Assembly (NCBI RefSeq): GCF_000718165.1
Contig: NZ_JOEY01000023.1
Coordinates: forward strand, 62,001-126,000
From: Streptomyces fulvoviolaceus
Lineage (GTDB): Bacteria; Actinomycetota; Actinomycetes; Streptomycetales; Streptomycetaceae
Length of the DNA: 64,000 bases
Reading direction: 5' to 3'
Part shown: in pieces, positions 23,999-32,356 of the stretch
Layout of the letters: every line of letters starts with the position of its first letter
Position numbering within the stretch: the first letter of the stretch is position 1
Made by a program: the position numbers and the translations under genes
Notes under the pieces: generated by a model
Told to the model about the DNA's origin: nothing
What the model saw: the letters and a program-made list of their open reading frames with translations, nothing else
Database searches by the model: none

Positions 23999-24958
23999 GT
24001 GACCCCTTCGACCGCTTCGGGTGCCGTCCCCTGGCGCGGCTACTGGCCGGCCGCGCCCACCCCCTTCGCCGCCGACGGCTCTCTCGACGAGGACGCCTGG
24101 CGCGCACTCCTCGGGCTGTACGCCGACCACGGCGTCCACGGGGTCCTGGTGAACGGCACGACCGGCGAGTGGTTCACCCAGACCCCCGAGGAACGCCGCC
24201 GGGTGGCCGAGATCGCGGTCACCGAACTCTCCGGACAGCTACCGGTGGTGATCGGCTGCGGCGCGTACACCGCGGCCGAGTCCGCACGGTACGGCGCACA
24301 CGCCCGCTCGATCGGCGCGGACGGCATCCTCACCACCCCGCCGCCCTACGTCCATCCGAGCCAGGACGAGATCCACGCCTTCTACGCCGCCCTCGCCGGG
24401 GCGGTCGACCTGCCGCTCATGGTCTACAACTGGCCGCGCGGCACCGCCGTCGACATCACGGTCGACACCCTGGTCAGGCTGGCCGAACTCGACACCGTGG
24501 TGGCCGTCAAGGACAGCTCCGGCGACGAGCTGAAGGTCGCGGACACCTGCGCCGCCCTGGCCGGGAAGGTCCAGGTCTTCGGCCGCTTCATCCACCGCCG
24601 GGGCATGGCCGTCATGGCCGAGTTCGGCGGCGCGGGCAACATCGACGGCGGCGGCCTCGGCGCCCCCTTCGCCGTCCCCTTCTACGAGGCCTACTGGGCC
24701 GGTGACCTCGACCGGGCCCGGGAATGGTCCGCACGCTACGAACGGCTTGTGAACCTGCTCGTCAACGACGACTACAGCTCACGGTTCGCCTCACCCACCT
24801 CGCAGCTCAAAGCCGCCATGCGGCTGCTCGGGCAGCCCGGGGGGCACGTACGCCCCCCGCTGCTCCCCCTGGAGGACCCGTCCGCGCTGCTCGGCCTGTC
24901 CGAGGCGCTCGACGAGGCCGGGCTGCACCCCTGTTCCACCAGCACCGGAAAAAGGTGA
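23999..24958 (+). CDS. DapA/NanA-family lyase or deaminase (possible pyrroline-4-hydroxy-2-carboxylate deaminase)
   Basis: 319 residues of the dihydrodipicolinate synthase superfamily. It has WPAAPTPFAADGSLDEDAWR, GVLVNGTTGEWFTQTPEERR, the conserved Tyr143 in MVYNWPRG and the Schiff-base Lys171 in VVAVKDSSGDE. These TIM-barrel enzymes make or break bonds through a lysine imine. Placement ahead of a three-subunit imino-acid-type dehydrogenase recalls D-hydroxyproline catabolism, in which a DapA-family deaminase removes ammonia from pyrroline-4-hydroxy-2-carboxylate; that assignment is inference. GTG start. It is the first gene of an operon running to 32023 with very small gaps. Confidence 0.85.
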   Translation: MTPSTASGAVPWRGYWPAAPTPFAADGSLDEDAWRALLGLYADHGVHGVLVNGTTGEWFTQTPEERRRVAEIAVTELSGQLPVVIGCGAYTAAESARYGAHARSIGADGILTTPPPYVHPSQDEIHAFYAALAGAVDLPLMVYNWPRGTAVDITVDTLVRLAELDTVVAVKDSSGDELKVADTCAALAGKVQVFGRFIHRRGMAVMAEFGGAGNIDGGGLGAPFAVPFYEAYWAGDLDRAREWSARYERLVNLLVNDDYSSRFASPTSQLKAAMRLLGQPGGHVRPPLLPLEDPSALLGLSEALDEAGLHPCSTSTGKR

Positions 24959-24965
24959 ACCGACC

Positions 24966-25838
24966 GTGCGCAGACTTCTCATCGCGGCCTCCTCCGCCGC
25001 CCTGCTTCTGACCGTGGCGGCCTGCGGCAGCGAGGACTCGTCCTCGTCGTCCGCCGCCGCGTCCCCGACCGGCTGCACGCCCAAAGTGGGCAAGGCGGAC
25101 CTGGTCAAGGCGGGCACGCTGACGATCTCGACCAACGCGACCCTGCCGCCCATGCAGTACCTGGACGCCTCCAACAAGATCGTCGGCATGCGGGTGGACC
25201 TCGGCAACGAGATAGCCAAACTCCTCTGTCTCACCCCGAAGTTCGTCAACATCCCCTTCGACGCGCAGATCCCCGGCGTGCAGTCCGGACGCTGGGACAT
25301 GATCGACACCGGCATGTTCTACACACCGGAGCGCGCCGAGACCGTCAAGCTCGTCCCGTACGAGATCCAGGGCGTCTCCGTCTCCGTCGCCAAGGGCAAC
25401 CCGAAGAAGATCACCTCCGAGGACGACCTGTCCGGCAAGACCATCGCCGTGGAAGCCCCGGGCTACGAGTTCGACACCCTCACCGCGCTCAACAAGGAAC
25501 TGAAGGCCGCCGGGAAGCCGCAGATCAGCGTCCGCACCTTCACGACCACCGCCGACGCCTACCAGGCACTGTCCGCGGGCCAGGTCGAGGGCGTGGCCAT
25601 CGTCGAGTCGGTCACGAGCTACTACCAGAAGGACGGCCGCTTCGAGACGGCGGTCAAGGGCATGAACCCCGCCCCGCTCGCCCTCGGCTTCGGCAAGCAG
25701 AAGCCCGCCGACGCGGTCGCGGACGCGCTCAACACCCTGCGCGACAACGGCTACTTGGCCACGTTGTTCAAGAAGTACGGCGTCACGGCCTACACCGGCG
25801 ACCTCAAGGTGACCACCGGCGCGATCAGCGCGAAGTAA
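24966..25838 (+). CDS. polar amino-acid ABC transporter, substrate-binding lipoprotein
   Basis: 290 residues. The lipoprotein signal ends LLLTVAAC at Cys19 or so, followed by a Ser-rich spacer. The mature protein is a family-3 solute-binding protein: GTLTISTNATLPPMQYLDAS, MRVDLGNEIAKLLCL, SGRWDMIDTGMFYTPERAET and LSGKTIAVEAPGYEFDTL. The ligand is likely an amino acid, imino acid or opine. It is the first of three importer genes, spaced 7 and 19 bases from its neighbours. Confidence 0.9.
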   Translation: MRRLLIAASSAALLLTVAACGSEDSSSSSAAASPTGCTPKVGKADLVKAGTLTISTNATLPPMQYLDASNKIVGMRVDLGNEIAKLLCLTPKFVNIPFDAQIPGVQSGRWDMIDTGMFYTPERAETVKLVPYEIQGVSVSVAKGNPKKITSEDDLSGKTIAVEAPGYEFDTLTALNKELKAAGKPQISVRTFTTTADAYQALSAGQVEGVAIVESVTSYYQKDGRFETAVKGMNPAPLALGFGKQKPADAVADALNTLRDNGYLATLFKKYGVTAYTGDLKVTTGAISAK

Positions 25839-25857
25839 CCAGCGAAGGGCGAGAGCC

Positions 25858-26577
25858 ATGTGGTCCTGGGATGCCTTCTTCTCCTTCCTCAGCAATCCCC
25901 AGCTCATTCAGGGAGCCTGGACGACGATCTGGCTGACCACGGTCAGCATGGCGCTCGCCCTTCCGCTCGCCGTGCTCGTGGCCCTGGGCAGAGCGTCCCG
26001 CATCGCACCGGTCCGGGCGGTCACCGGCTTCTACGTGTGGCTGATGCGCGGCACCCCCCTGCTGGTCCAACTGGTCATCATCTACACCGGGTTGCCCCAG
26101 CTGGGCCTGCGCCTCGGCGTGATCAGCGCGGCCCTGACCGGCCTGGTCCTCAACGAGGCGGCGTACCTCTCGGAGATCGTCCGCGCCGGGGTCCTCTCGG
26201 TCCCGCGCGGTCAGTCCGAGGCGGCCCGCGCGCTGGGCATGCCGCCCTGGAAGGTGTTCCGGGTGGTGGTCATGCCGCAGGCGCTGCGGGTGATGGTCCC
26301 GCCGCTCGGCAACAGCTTCAACGGCCTGCTCAAGACGACCACGCTCGTCTCGGTGATCTCCGTCGAAGAGCTGCTGCGCCGCACCCAGTTCGCCGTCCAG
26401 ACCAACTTCCGGGTCCTGGAGGGCCTCACCGCGGCGGCCCTGTACTACCTGGCGATGACCACCCTGTGGGGACTGGTCCAGCGGTGGCTGGAGGTCCGGG
26501 TCGGCCGCGGCCACGAGAGCAGGCCGACCAGCGGCCGCCGCATGAAGAGCGCGGTCCTCGAATTGGAGACCCGATGA
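25858..26577 (+). CDS. polar amino-acid ABC transporter, permease
   Basis: 239 residues of the HisM/GlnP family. About five membrane helices can be seen, starting with AWTTIWLTTVSMALALPLAV. The cytoplasmic EAA loop reads EAARALGMPPWKVFRVVVMP. The motif LMRGTPLLVQL, typical of polar amino-acid permeases, follows the first helices. Only one permease gene is present, so a homodimer is expected. Its stop overlaps the ATPase start (ATGA). Confidence 0.92.
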   Translation: MWSWDAFFSFLSNPQLIQGAWTTIWLTTVSMALALPLAVLVALGRASRIAPVRAVTGFYVWLMRGTPLLVQLVIIYTGLPQLGLRLGVISAALTGLVLNEAAYLSEIVRAGVLSVPRGQSEAARALGMPPWKVFRVVVMPQALRVMVPPLGNSFNGLLKTTTLVSVISVEELLRRTQFAVQTNFRVLEGLTAAALYYLAMTTLWGLVQRWLEVRVGRGHESRPTSGRRMKSAVLELETR

Positions 26578-27329
26578 ACATCGAGACGGTCGTCGAAGCG
26601 CGCCAGGTCCGCAAGTCGTACGGCGGAGTCGAGGTCCTCAAGGGCATCGACCTGACGGTCCGGCAGGGCGAGGTCGTCCTCGTCCTGGGTCCGTCGGGCG
26701 GCGGCAAGAGCACCTTCCTGCGCACCCTGAACCACCTGGAGACCCCGGACTCGGGCACCGTCAGCATCTGCGGCGAGCGGATCGGCTACGGCGAGAAGGG
26801 CGCCCTGAGGGAACGGCGGATCGCCGTCCAGCGGCGGCGTACCGGCATGGTGTTCCAGCAGTTCAACCTGTTCCCGAACATGACCGCGCTGGACAACGTG
26901 GCATCCGGTCCGGTGCATGTGAACGGCGTGTCCAAGGCCGAAGCACGCGCCGCCGCCCGCGAGTTGCTGGCGATGGTGGGCCTGGCCGACAAGACCGGCT
27001 CCTACCCTTCCCAGCTCTCCGGCGGCCAGCAGCAGCGGGTGGCCATCGCCCGCGCCCTGGCCATGCGCCCGGAACTGCTGCTCTTCGACGAACCCACCTC
27101 GGCGCTCGACCCGGAGATGGTCGGCGAGGTCCTCGACGTCATGGTCCGGCTCCGCGAGGAGGGTATGACCATGATCGTCGTCAGCCATGAGATGGGCTTC
27201 GCCCGAGCGGCGGCCGACCGGGTGGTGTTCATCGCCGACGGCCTGGTGGTGGAGGACAAGTCCCCGGACCTCTTCTTCTCCGCGCCGGAACACGAACGCA
27301 CCCGCCAGTTCCTGGAGCGGATTCTTTGA
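26574..27329 (+). CDS. polar amino-acid ABC transporter, ATPase
   Basis: 251 residues of the GlnQ/HisP type. Walker A is GPSGGGKST, the Q-loop is [16 protein letters not shown], the signature is [16 protein letters not shown], Walker B is [13 protein letters not shown] and the H-loop is VVSHEMGF. It is translationally coupled at both ends (ATGA with the permease; TTGA with the ferredoxin-like subunit). The import of the substrate is thereby linked to its oxidation. Confidence 0.94.
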   Translation: MNIETVVEARQVRKSYGGVEVLKGIDLTVRQGEVVLVLGPSGGGKSTFLRTLNHLETPDSGTVSICGERIGYGEKGALRERRIAVQRRRTGMVFQQFNLFPNMTALDNVASGPVHVNGVSKAEARAAARELLAMVGLADKTGSYPSQLSGGQQQRVAIARALAMRPELLLFDEPTSALDPEMVGEVLDVMVRLREEGMTMIVVSHEMGFARAAADRVVFIADGLVVEDKSPDLFFSAPEHERTRQFLERIL

Positions 27330-27658
27330 ACCCCCCACCCCCCTTGAGCCCTGTGAGCACAGCCATGAGCACCAGCCCCCTGCCGGAGACGGTCACCGTG
27401 ACCATCGACGGCATCCCCAGCCAGGCCTGGGCGGGCCAGTCCGTGACCGCCGCCCTGGTCACGGCCGGCATCTGGCCGCTGCGCCGCAACCCGGTCGACG
27501 GCCGGCTGCGCGGCCCGTTCTGCGGAATGGGCGTCTGCCTGGAGTGCGAGGTGACCCTCAACGGCCGCCCCGGCTCCCGCAGTTGCACCGCGCACGTCAC
27601 CGACGGCATGGACATCCGCACCCACACCGAGCCCCTGCCGACGGTCGCACATGGCTGA
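27326..27658 (+). CDS. [2Fe-2S] small subunit of an amine/imino-acid dehydrogenase (HcnA/opine-oxidase type)
   Basis: 110 residues with one ferredoxin-like cluster: Cys pattern C-x4-C-x2-C-x12-C in [17 protein letters not shown] and the following RSC. It matches the small subunit of hydrogen cyanide synthase, opine oxidase and D-hydroxyproline dehydrogenase heteromers. The TTG at 27326 has GGAG eight bases ahead and overlaps the previous stop; an ATG at 27365 is an alternative. It overlaps the next gene by eight bases. Confidence 0.85.
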   Translation: MNPPPPLSPVSTAMSTSPLPETVTVTIDGIPSQAWAGQSVTAALVTAGIWPLRRNPVDGRLRGPFCGMGVCLECEVTLNGRPGSRSCTAHVTDGMDIRTHTEPLPTVAHG

Positions 27659-29018
27659 CGTCATGGCGGAGTCGGAGACGGACGTCGCGGTGATCGGCGG
27701 CGGGCCCGCCGGACTGCACGCGGCGCTGGTCCTGGCTCGGGGCGGGCTGAGCGTCGTACTGCTCGACGAGTCCGACACCCTCGGCGGCCAGTACTACAAG
27801 CGCCGGGCCGAGCAACTCGCCGCCGCCTTCGGCGACTTCCGCCCGCGCGGCACCGAACTGATCCGCCAGGTGCGGGCCGCCGGGGTCGTCTGCCGCACCG
27901 GCACCCTGGTCTGGGGCGCCGAGGACGCCGGCCGCACCCTGTTCACCTCCGACGTCCACACGGGCGCCCTCGGACGCCTGAGCACCCGGGCCACACTCGC
28001 CGCCACGGGCGCGTACGAACGCTCCCTGCCCTTCCCCGGCTGGACGCTGCCGGGCGTGGTCACCCCCGGGTTCGCCCTGCACCTGGCCACCATGGACCGG
28101 GTTCCCGTGGGCAGCCGGGTCGTGCTGGCCGGGACCGGCCCGTTCCTGCTCCCGGTCGCCTGCGCGCTGCTGGAGGTGGGCGCCCGGATCGAGGCGCTGA
28201 TCGAGCTGAACCACCCTTACCGTCCCCGGGCCTCGGTGATCGGCGGCGCGCTGCGGCAGCCGGCACGGCTCGCGGAAGCCGCCCGCTATCTGCTGACCCT
28301 CGCCCGCCACGGCGTCCGCGTCGAGCAGGGCTCCCGCGTACTGGCGGCATACGGCGACACCCAGGTCACCGCCGTGGACATCGGCCACGAGGACGGCAGC
28401 GTACGGCGGTTGGAGACCGACGCCCTGTGCGTGGGCTTCGGCTTCCGCCCCAGCACCGAACTCCCCCGGCTCCTTGGCTGCCGAACCGAGCCGGACCCGA
28501 CGGGCACGGAACAGCTCCCGGTCGTGGACGCGGACGGTGCGACCTCGGTGGACGGCTTGTACGTCGCCGGGGACTGTGCCGGTATCGCGGGAGTGCACGC
28601 GGCGGGCGTACGAGGACAGCTCGCCGCCCACGCGATCCTGCGCCGCTTGGCACCCGGACGCGCGCCCGTGCGGGTGGCCGGCCTCCGTCGCCGGGCCCGC
28701 GCCCTGGACCGTTTCGCGGCACTGGCCGACCGCCTCTACCCCATGCCGGCCACGGCCGACATCCCCGACGCCACCCAGGTCTGCCGCTGCGAGAGCGTCA
28801 GCGCAGGCGAGATCCGGCAGGCCGCCGCGACCGGCTGGAACGACCTGCACGGCACCAAGGCCGCCACCCGCGCCGGCATGGGCCCCTGTCAGGGACGCGA
28901 ATGCGGCCACATCGTCGCGGCGTTGGCCGGGCGGGGCGAGGCGGAGTGCTTCGCGGCCCGTATGCCGATACGGCCGCTGCCCATGGCCGCGACGGTCGAA
29001 GGGCAGGACGTCCGGTGA
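27651..29018 (+). CDS. NAD(P)/FAD-dependent alpha subunit of the dehydrogenase (HcnB-like)
   Basis: 455 residues. An N-terminal FAD-binding Rossmann motif ([20 protein letters not shown]) and a second nucleotide-binding site (about 150-190, [20 protein letters not shown]) are followed by [22 protein letters not shown]-terminal BFD-like [2Fe-2S] domain has cysteines in VCRCESVS and [10 protein letters not shown]. This is the large subunit of HcnABC/OoxAB/D-hydroxyproline dehydrogenases, passing electrons from the oxidase subunit via iron-sulfur and FAD. Its stop overlaps the next GTG by four bases. Confidence 0.88.
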   Translation: MADVMAESETDVAVIGGGPAGLHAALVLARGGLSVVLLDESDTLGGQYYKRRAEQLAAAFGDFRPRGTELIRQVRAAGVVCRTGTLVWGAEDAGRTLFTSDVHTGALGRLSTRATLAATGAYERSLPFPGWTLPGVVTPGFALHLATMDRVPVGSRVVLAGTGPFLLPVACALLEVGARIEALIELNHPYRPRASVIGGALRQPARLAEAARYLLTLARHGVRVEQGSRVLAAYGDTQVTAVDIGHEDGSVRRLETDALCVGFGFRPSTELPRLLGCRTEPDPTGTEQLPVVDADGATSVDGLYVAGDCAGIAGVHAAGVRGQLAAHAILRRLAPGRAPVRVAGLRRRARALDRFAALADRLYPMPATADIPDATQVCRCESVSAGEIRQAAATGWNDLHGTKAATRAGMGPCQGRECGHIVAALAGRGEAECFAARMPIRPLPMAATVEGQDVR

Positions 29019-30178
29019 CCCAGCCCGACGTCGTCGTGGTCGGCGCCGGCATCCTCGGCGCCAGTGCCGCCTTCCACCTCGCCGAACGCGGCCACCGGGT
29101 CGTGGTCCTGGAGCGCGGCGCACCCAACCGCGAAGGCTCCGGCACCACCGCGGGCAACCTCCACATCCAGGCCATCCACACCCGCCGCCCGGGCCAGGAG
29201 GTCCCCGTCGACAGCGCCCGTCTGCTGCCCCTCCAGCGCCGGGCGTCCGACCACTGGTCGCAGATCGAGGAACGGCTCGGCGCGGACGTGGAGCTGCGGC
29301 GCGGCGGCGGCTTCATGGTCGCCGAAACCGCCGTACAGGAAGAGGAGTTGAGGGAGAAGCACGAGTGGGAGCGGCGGGCCGGCATCCCCACCGAGGTGCT
29401 CACCGGTGACGAGGCCCGCAAGCAACTGCCGCTGCTCTCGGACCGTGTACGCGCCGCCAGTTGGTGCCCGCTCGACGGCTACGCCAACCCGCTCCTGATC
29501 ACCCCCGCCTATCTGACCGCCGCCCGCCGCCTCGGCGCCGAACTGCACGCCTTCACCCCGGTGACCGGCATCCGGCGGGTCGGCGACGACTACAAGGTGC
29601 GCTCGGGCGACCGGAGTTGGACGGCACCCGTGGTCGTCAACACGGCCGGACCGTGGATCACCGAGATCTCCGCGCTGGCCGGAATCCACATCCGTATGTC
29701 ACCGGTCGCGATCCAGATGCACGTGACCGTGCGGGTCCCGCCGGTCATGCATCACCTGGTCCAGCACATCGGCGAGGGCATGTCGGTCAAGCAGGTCAGC
29801 GCCGGCAACCTGCTGATCGGCGGCGGCTGGCCGGCCGCCGAGCTGGACATGGCGGGCCGCAGCACCGTCAGCGTGCCCAGCATGGCCGGCAACCTCGCCC
29901 AGGCCGGTCGGATCCTGCCGTTCCTCGGCGACCTGCGGCTGCTGCGCATGTGGGCCGGCCCGCTGGCCGCGACCCCGGACGAGATGCCGGTGATCGGCGA
30001 GGTCCCCGGCCACCCCGGTTTCTTCGTCGCGGGCGGCACCTACGCGTTCACCCTCGCCCCGGTGTGGGGCGACACGCTGTGCCGCCAGATCGCCGGGGAG
30101 CCCCCGGCCGACCCGGTGGACGACCTGGGCCCCGGCCGTCTGCTGCACGACGCCGCCACCACTCCCGTATCGCCCTGA
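29015..30178 (+). CDS. FAD-dependent amino/imino-acid oxidase beta subunit (HcnC-like)
   Basis: 387 residues of the D-amino-acid/glycine/sarcosine oxidase (DAO) fold. Features are VVVVGAGILGASAAFHLAER for the FAD Rossmann motif, VLERGAPNREGSGTTAGNLH, then NTAGPWITEISALAG and the C-terminal GFFVAGGTYAFTLAPVWGD. It would carry the substrate-oxidising FAD of the heterotrimer. With the DapA-like first gene, the likely substrate is a cyclic imino acid, such as a D-hydroxyproline or proline analogue, or an opine; this is inference. Confidence 0.88.
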   Translation: MTQPDVVVVGAGILGASAAFHLAERGHRVVVLERGAPNREGSGTTAGNLHIQAIHTRRPGQEVPVDSARLLPLQRRASDHWSQIEERLGADVELRRGGGFMVAETAVQEEELREKHEWERRAGIPTEVLTGDEARKQLPLLSDRVRAASWCPLDGYANPLLITPAYLTAARRLGAELHAFTPVTGIRRVGDDYKVRSGDRSWTAPVVVNTAGPWITEISALAGIHIRMSPVAIQMHVTVRVPPVMHHLVQHIGEGMSVKQVSAGNLLIGGGWPAAELDMAGRSTVSVPSMAGNLAQAGRILPFLGDLRLLRMWAGPLAATPDEMPVIGEVPGHPGFFVAGGTYAFTLAPVWGDTLCRQIAGEPPADPVDDLGPGRLLHDAATTPVSP

Positions 30179-30191
30179 AAGGCACTCACTC

Positions 30192-30572
30192 ATGACCTTG
30201 AAGATGTTCGTCAACGGCCAGGCGATGTCCGGAGGCACCCTCAACCACGCACTGCAGGACGCCCGCCTGCTCGGCCCCGCTCGCACGGCGCCCGCCTACC
30301 GCTTCTTCTCCGTACGCGACGAGTTCCCCGGCCTGCACCCGGTCACGGAGGGCGGCGCCGCGATCAACGGCGAGGTGTACGAGGTCAGTTACGAGGTGCT
30401 GCGCGAGCGGCTGCTGCCCGAGGAGCCCGCGGAACTCGAACTGGGCGTGATCGCCCTGGCGGACGGCTCGGGCTCCTTCTCGATGCGCATGCGCGCCTCC
30501 GCACTGACGGCCCCCGGCGTCGTCGACATCACCGCCCACGGCGGCTGGCACGCCTACCTCGCCACGCTCTGA
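30192..30572 (+). CDS. AtzF C-terminal-like (allophanate hydrolase-related) small protein
   Basis: 126 residues resembling the free-standing C-terminal domain of allophanate hydrolase/gamma-glutamylcyclotransferase-fold proteins: FVNGQAMSGGTLNHALQDA, TAPAYRFFSVRDEFPGL, EGGAAINGEVYEVSYEVL and ITAHGGWHAYL. In allophanate hydrolase this domain performs a decarboxylation linked to the amidase. No amidase domain is attached here. In the operon it lies between the oxidase and the hydantoinase, so it may process a carbamoyl or ureido product. Function is inferred. Confidence 0.75.
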   Translation: MTLKMFVNGQAMSGGTLNHALQDARLLGPARTAPAYRFFSVRDEFPGLHPVTEGGAAINGEVYEVSYEVLRERLLPEEPAELELGVIALADGSGSFSMRMRASALTAPGVVDITAHGGWHAYLATL

Positions 30573-30601
30573 CCCGTCGTCCCACTCGCTGGAGGTCCGC
30601 C

Positions 30602-32023
30602 ATGTCCCACCCCTCATCGATCGAACCCGTCGACCTCGTCGTCCGAGGCGGCACCGTGGTCAACGCCGACTGGCAGGGCGCCGCGGACGTCCTGGTCGGC
30701 GGCGGCAAGGTCCTGGGGGTGGTGGAACCGGGCGCGTACCGTTCCGCGCAGCCGCCCGGCATCACCGAGATCGACGCCTCCGGACGCCTCGTACTGCCCG
30801 GCGGTGTGGACCCGCACTGCCATGTCGGCTTCACCTCGGGGGACTTCACCTCCCTCGACGACTACCGGCAGGCGACCACGGCGGCCGTCTTCGGCGGTAC
30901 GACCACGATCGTGGACTTCGCCATCCCGCGCCCCGGCGAGAACCCGGCCGACGTCGCCGCGGCCCAACGCGCCAAGGCAGCACAGGGGTTGTGCGACAGC
31001 GCACTGCACGGGTGCGTGGTCGAGTGGGACGACACCGTGCCGGAACAGCTGCGGTCGCTGGCCTCCGACGGCATCGTCACGGTGAAGATGTTCACCACCT
31101 ACCGCGGCGAGACCATGGCCGACGAGAAGACCATCCTCAACGTGATGACCACGCTGCGGGACCTCGGCGGCATGGTCGTCATCCACTGCGAGGCCGACCA
31201 CATCATCTCCGACGTGCAGGAACGCGGTGAAGCAGCCGGCGCGATCAGCGCCTGCCACCACGCCGGCACCAGGCCGGAACTGGCCGAGAACGCCTCGGTC
31301 GCCGAGATCCTCGCCATCGCCGAATCGGTCGCGGCCCCCGTGTACTTCGTGCACCAGTCCACGCCCGAGGCCGTCGACCTGGTGGCGCGCGCCCGCAGCC
31401 GGGGGGTGCGTGCCTTCACCGAGACCGTCGCCCACCATCTCGTCCTGGACGACACCGCGTACGCGGGCCCGCACCCGGAGCGGTTCGTGTGCTGCCCTCC
31501 CCTGCGCGGCGCCGACACGGTCACCGGGCTGCGCTCCCGAGTGCTGATGGGCCAGGTGGCCACGATCGGCAGCGACCACTGCTGCTACGACACGGCCCAG
31601 AAGGAGTCGGTGAGCCACGACGTACGGGCGATGCCCAACGGTCTGCCGGGAGTGGAGACCCGCATGCCGGTGATCTTCAGCGAGCTGGTGGTCAAGGGCG
31701 GCCTGCCGGCGGGCCGCTTCGTCGAGTTGATGTGCGCCAACCCGGCCCGGCTCAACGGCCTGTACCCCCGCAAGGGAGTCATCGCGCCCGGCTCGGACGC
31801 GGACCTCGCGATCTGGGACCCCACGGGCACCCGGACCGTCCGCAGCTCGGGCCTGCACATGGCCACGGACTACACGCCGTACGAGGGCATGCCGGTCACC
31901 GGCTGGCCGGAGACCGTCGTGGTGGGCGGCCGTCCCGTCGTCGAGGCGGGCCGGCTGACGGACACCGAACCCCGGGGCCGCCACCTGCGCTCCGGCCCCT
32001 TGAGCCGGTCCCTGGTCTGCTGA
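30602..32023 (+). CDS. D-hydantoinase/dihydropyrimidinase-family amidohydrolase
   Basis: 473 residues of the cyclic amidohydrolase family. Metal ligands are His72 and His74 in DPHCHVGF (a Cys between them instead of the usual Thr or Val), the carbamylated Lys162 in TVKMFTTYRG, His in VIHCEAD and YFVHQST, and Asp in IGSDHCCYD. These zinc enzymes open cyclic ureides such as hydantoins and dihydropyrimidines. An AGGAG-like site (GGAGG) precedes the ATG. It is the last gene of the operon. A hydantoinase acting with an imino-acid oxidase is an unusual combination. Confidence 0.9.
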   Translation: MSHPSSIEPVDLVVRGGTVVNADWQGAADVLVGGGKVLGVVEPGAYRSAQPPGITEIDASGRLVLPGGVDPHCHVGFTSGDFTSLDDYRQATTAAVFGGTTTIVDFAIPRPGENPADVAAAQRAKAAQGLCDSALHGCVVEWDDTVPEQLRSLASDGIVTVKMFTTYRGETMADEKTILNVMTTLRDLGGMVVIHCEADHIISDVQERGEAAGAISACHHAGTRPELAENASVAEILAIAESVAAPVYFVHQSTPEAVDLVARARSRGVRAFTETVAHHLVLDDTAYAGPHPERFVCCPPLRGADTVTGLRSRVLMGQVATIGSDHCCYDTAQKESVSHDVRAMPNGLPGVETRMPVIFSELVVKGGLPAGRFVELMCANPARLNGLYPRKGVIAPGSDADLAIWDPTGTRTVRSSGLHMATDYTPYEGMPVTGWPETVVVGGRPVVEAGRLTDTEPRGRHLRSGPLSRSLVC

Positions 32024-32356
32024 TCCTGCAGGTCCCCTCGACGCGGCCAACGGCGCGACAGCCGGCTGGTCGAGTCCGCGCCGGGCCGGTTCACGCTCGT
32101 GGTGGGCGTGCCCGGGCCGGACGGCGGGCCATGAGCAGGAGCTTCGACCGGCGCCACGGGAGCCGCAGTCGGATCAGCGGCTGCTTCCAGGAGAGTTCGC
32201 CCTGCCCATGGGCATCCCCTCCTGGTCCGGCCGTCCCGGCCAGGACGGGGAGCGCCCACCAGCAACGGGCGTCCGCCAGTAGAACCAGTCCGCCAACCGG
32301 CTGACCTCCGCGGCACGTCACGGATAGCCCTCCGAGACAGTTGGGACAATCCGCCC
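32024..32356. other. gap between hydantoinase and MFS gene
   Basis: 333 bases with no convincing gene. One short plus-strand stretch (about 32065-32135) has coding-like composition, RFTLVVGVPGPDGGP then stop, possibly a relic. A GACAAT -10-like element at about 32344 may serve a short-leader MFS transcript. Confidence 0.4.

Noticed and set aside
24239..24642. Minus-strand frames opposite the DapA-like gene
   Set aside because: No motifs; the plus strand has the conserved Tyr and Lys.
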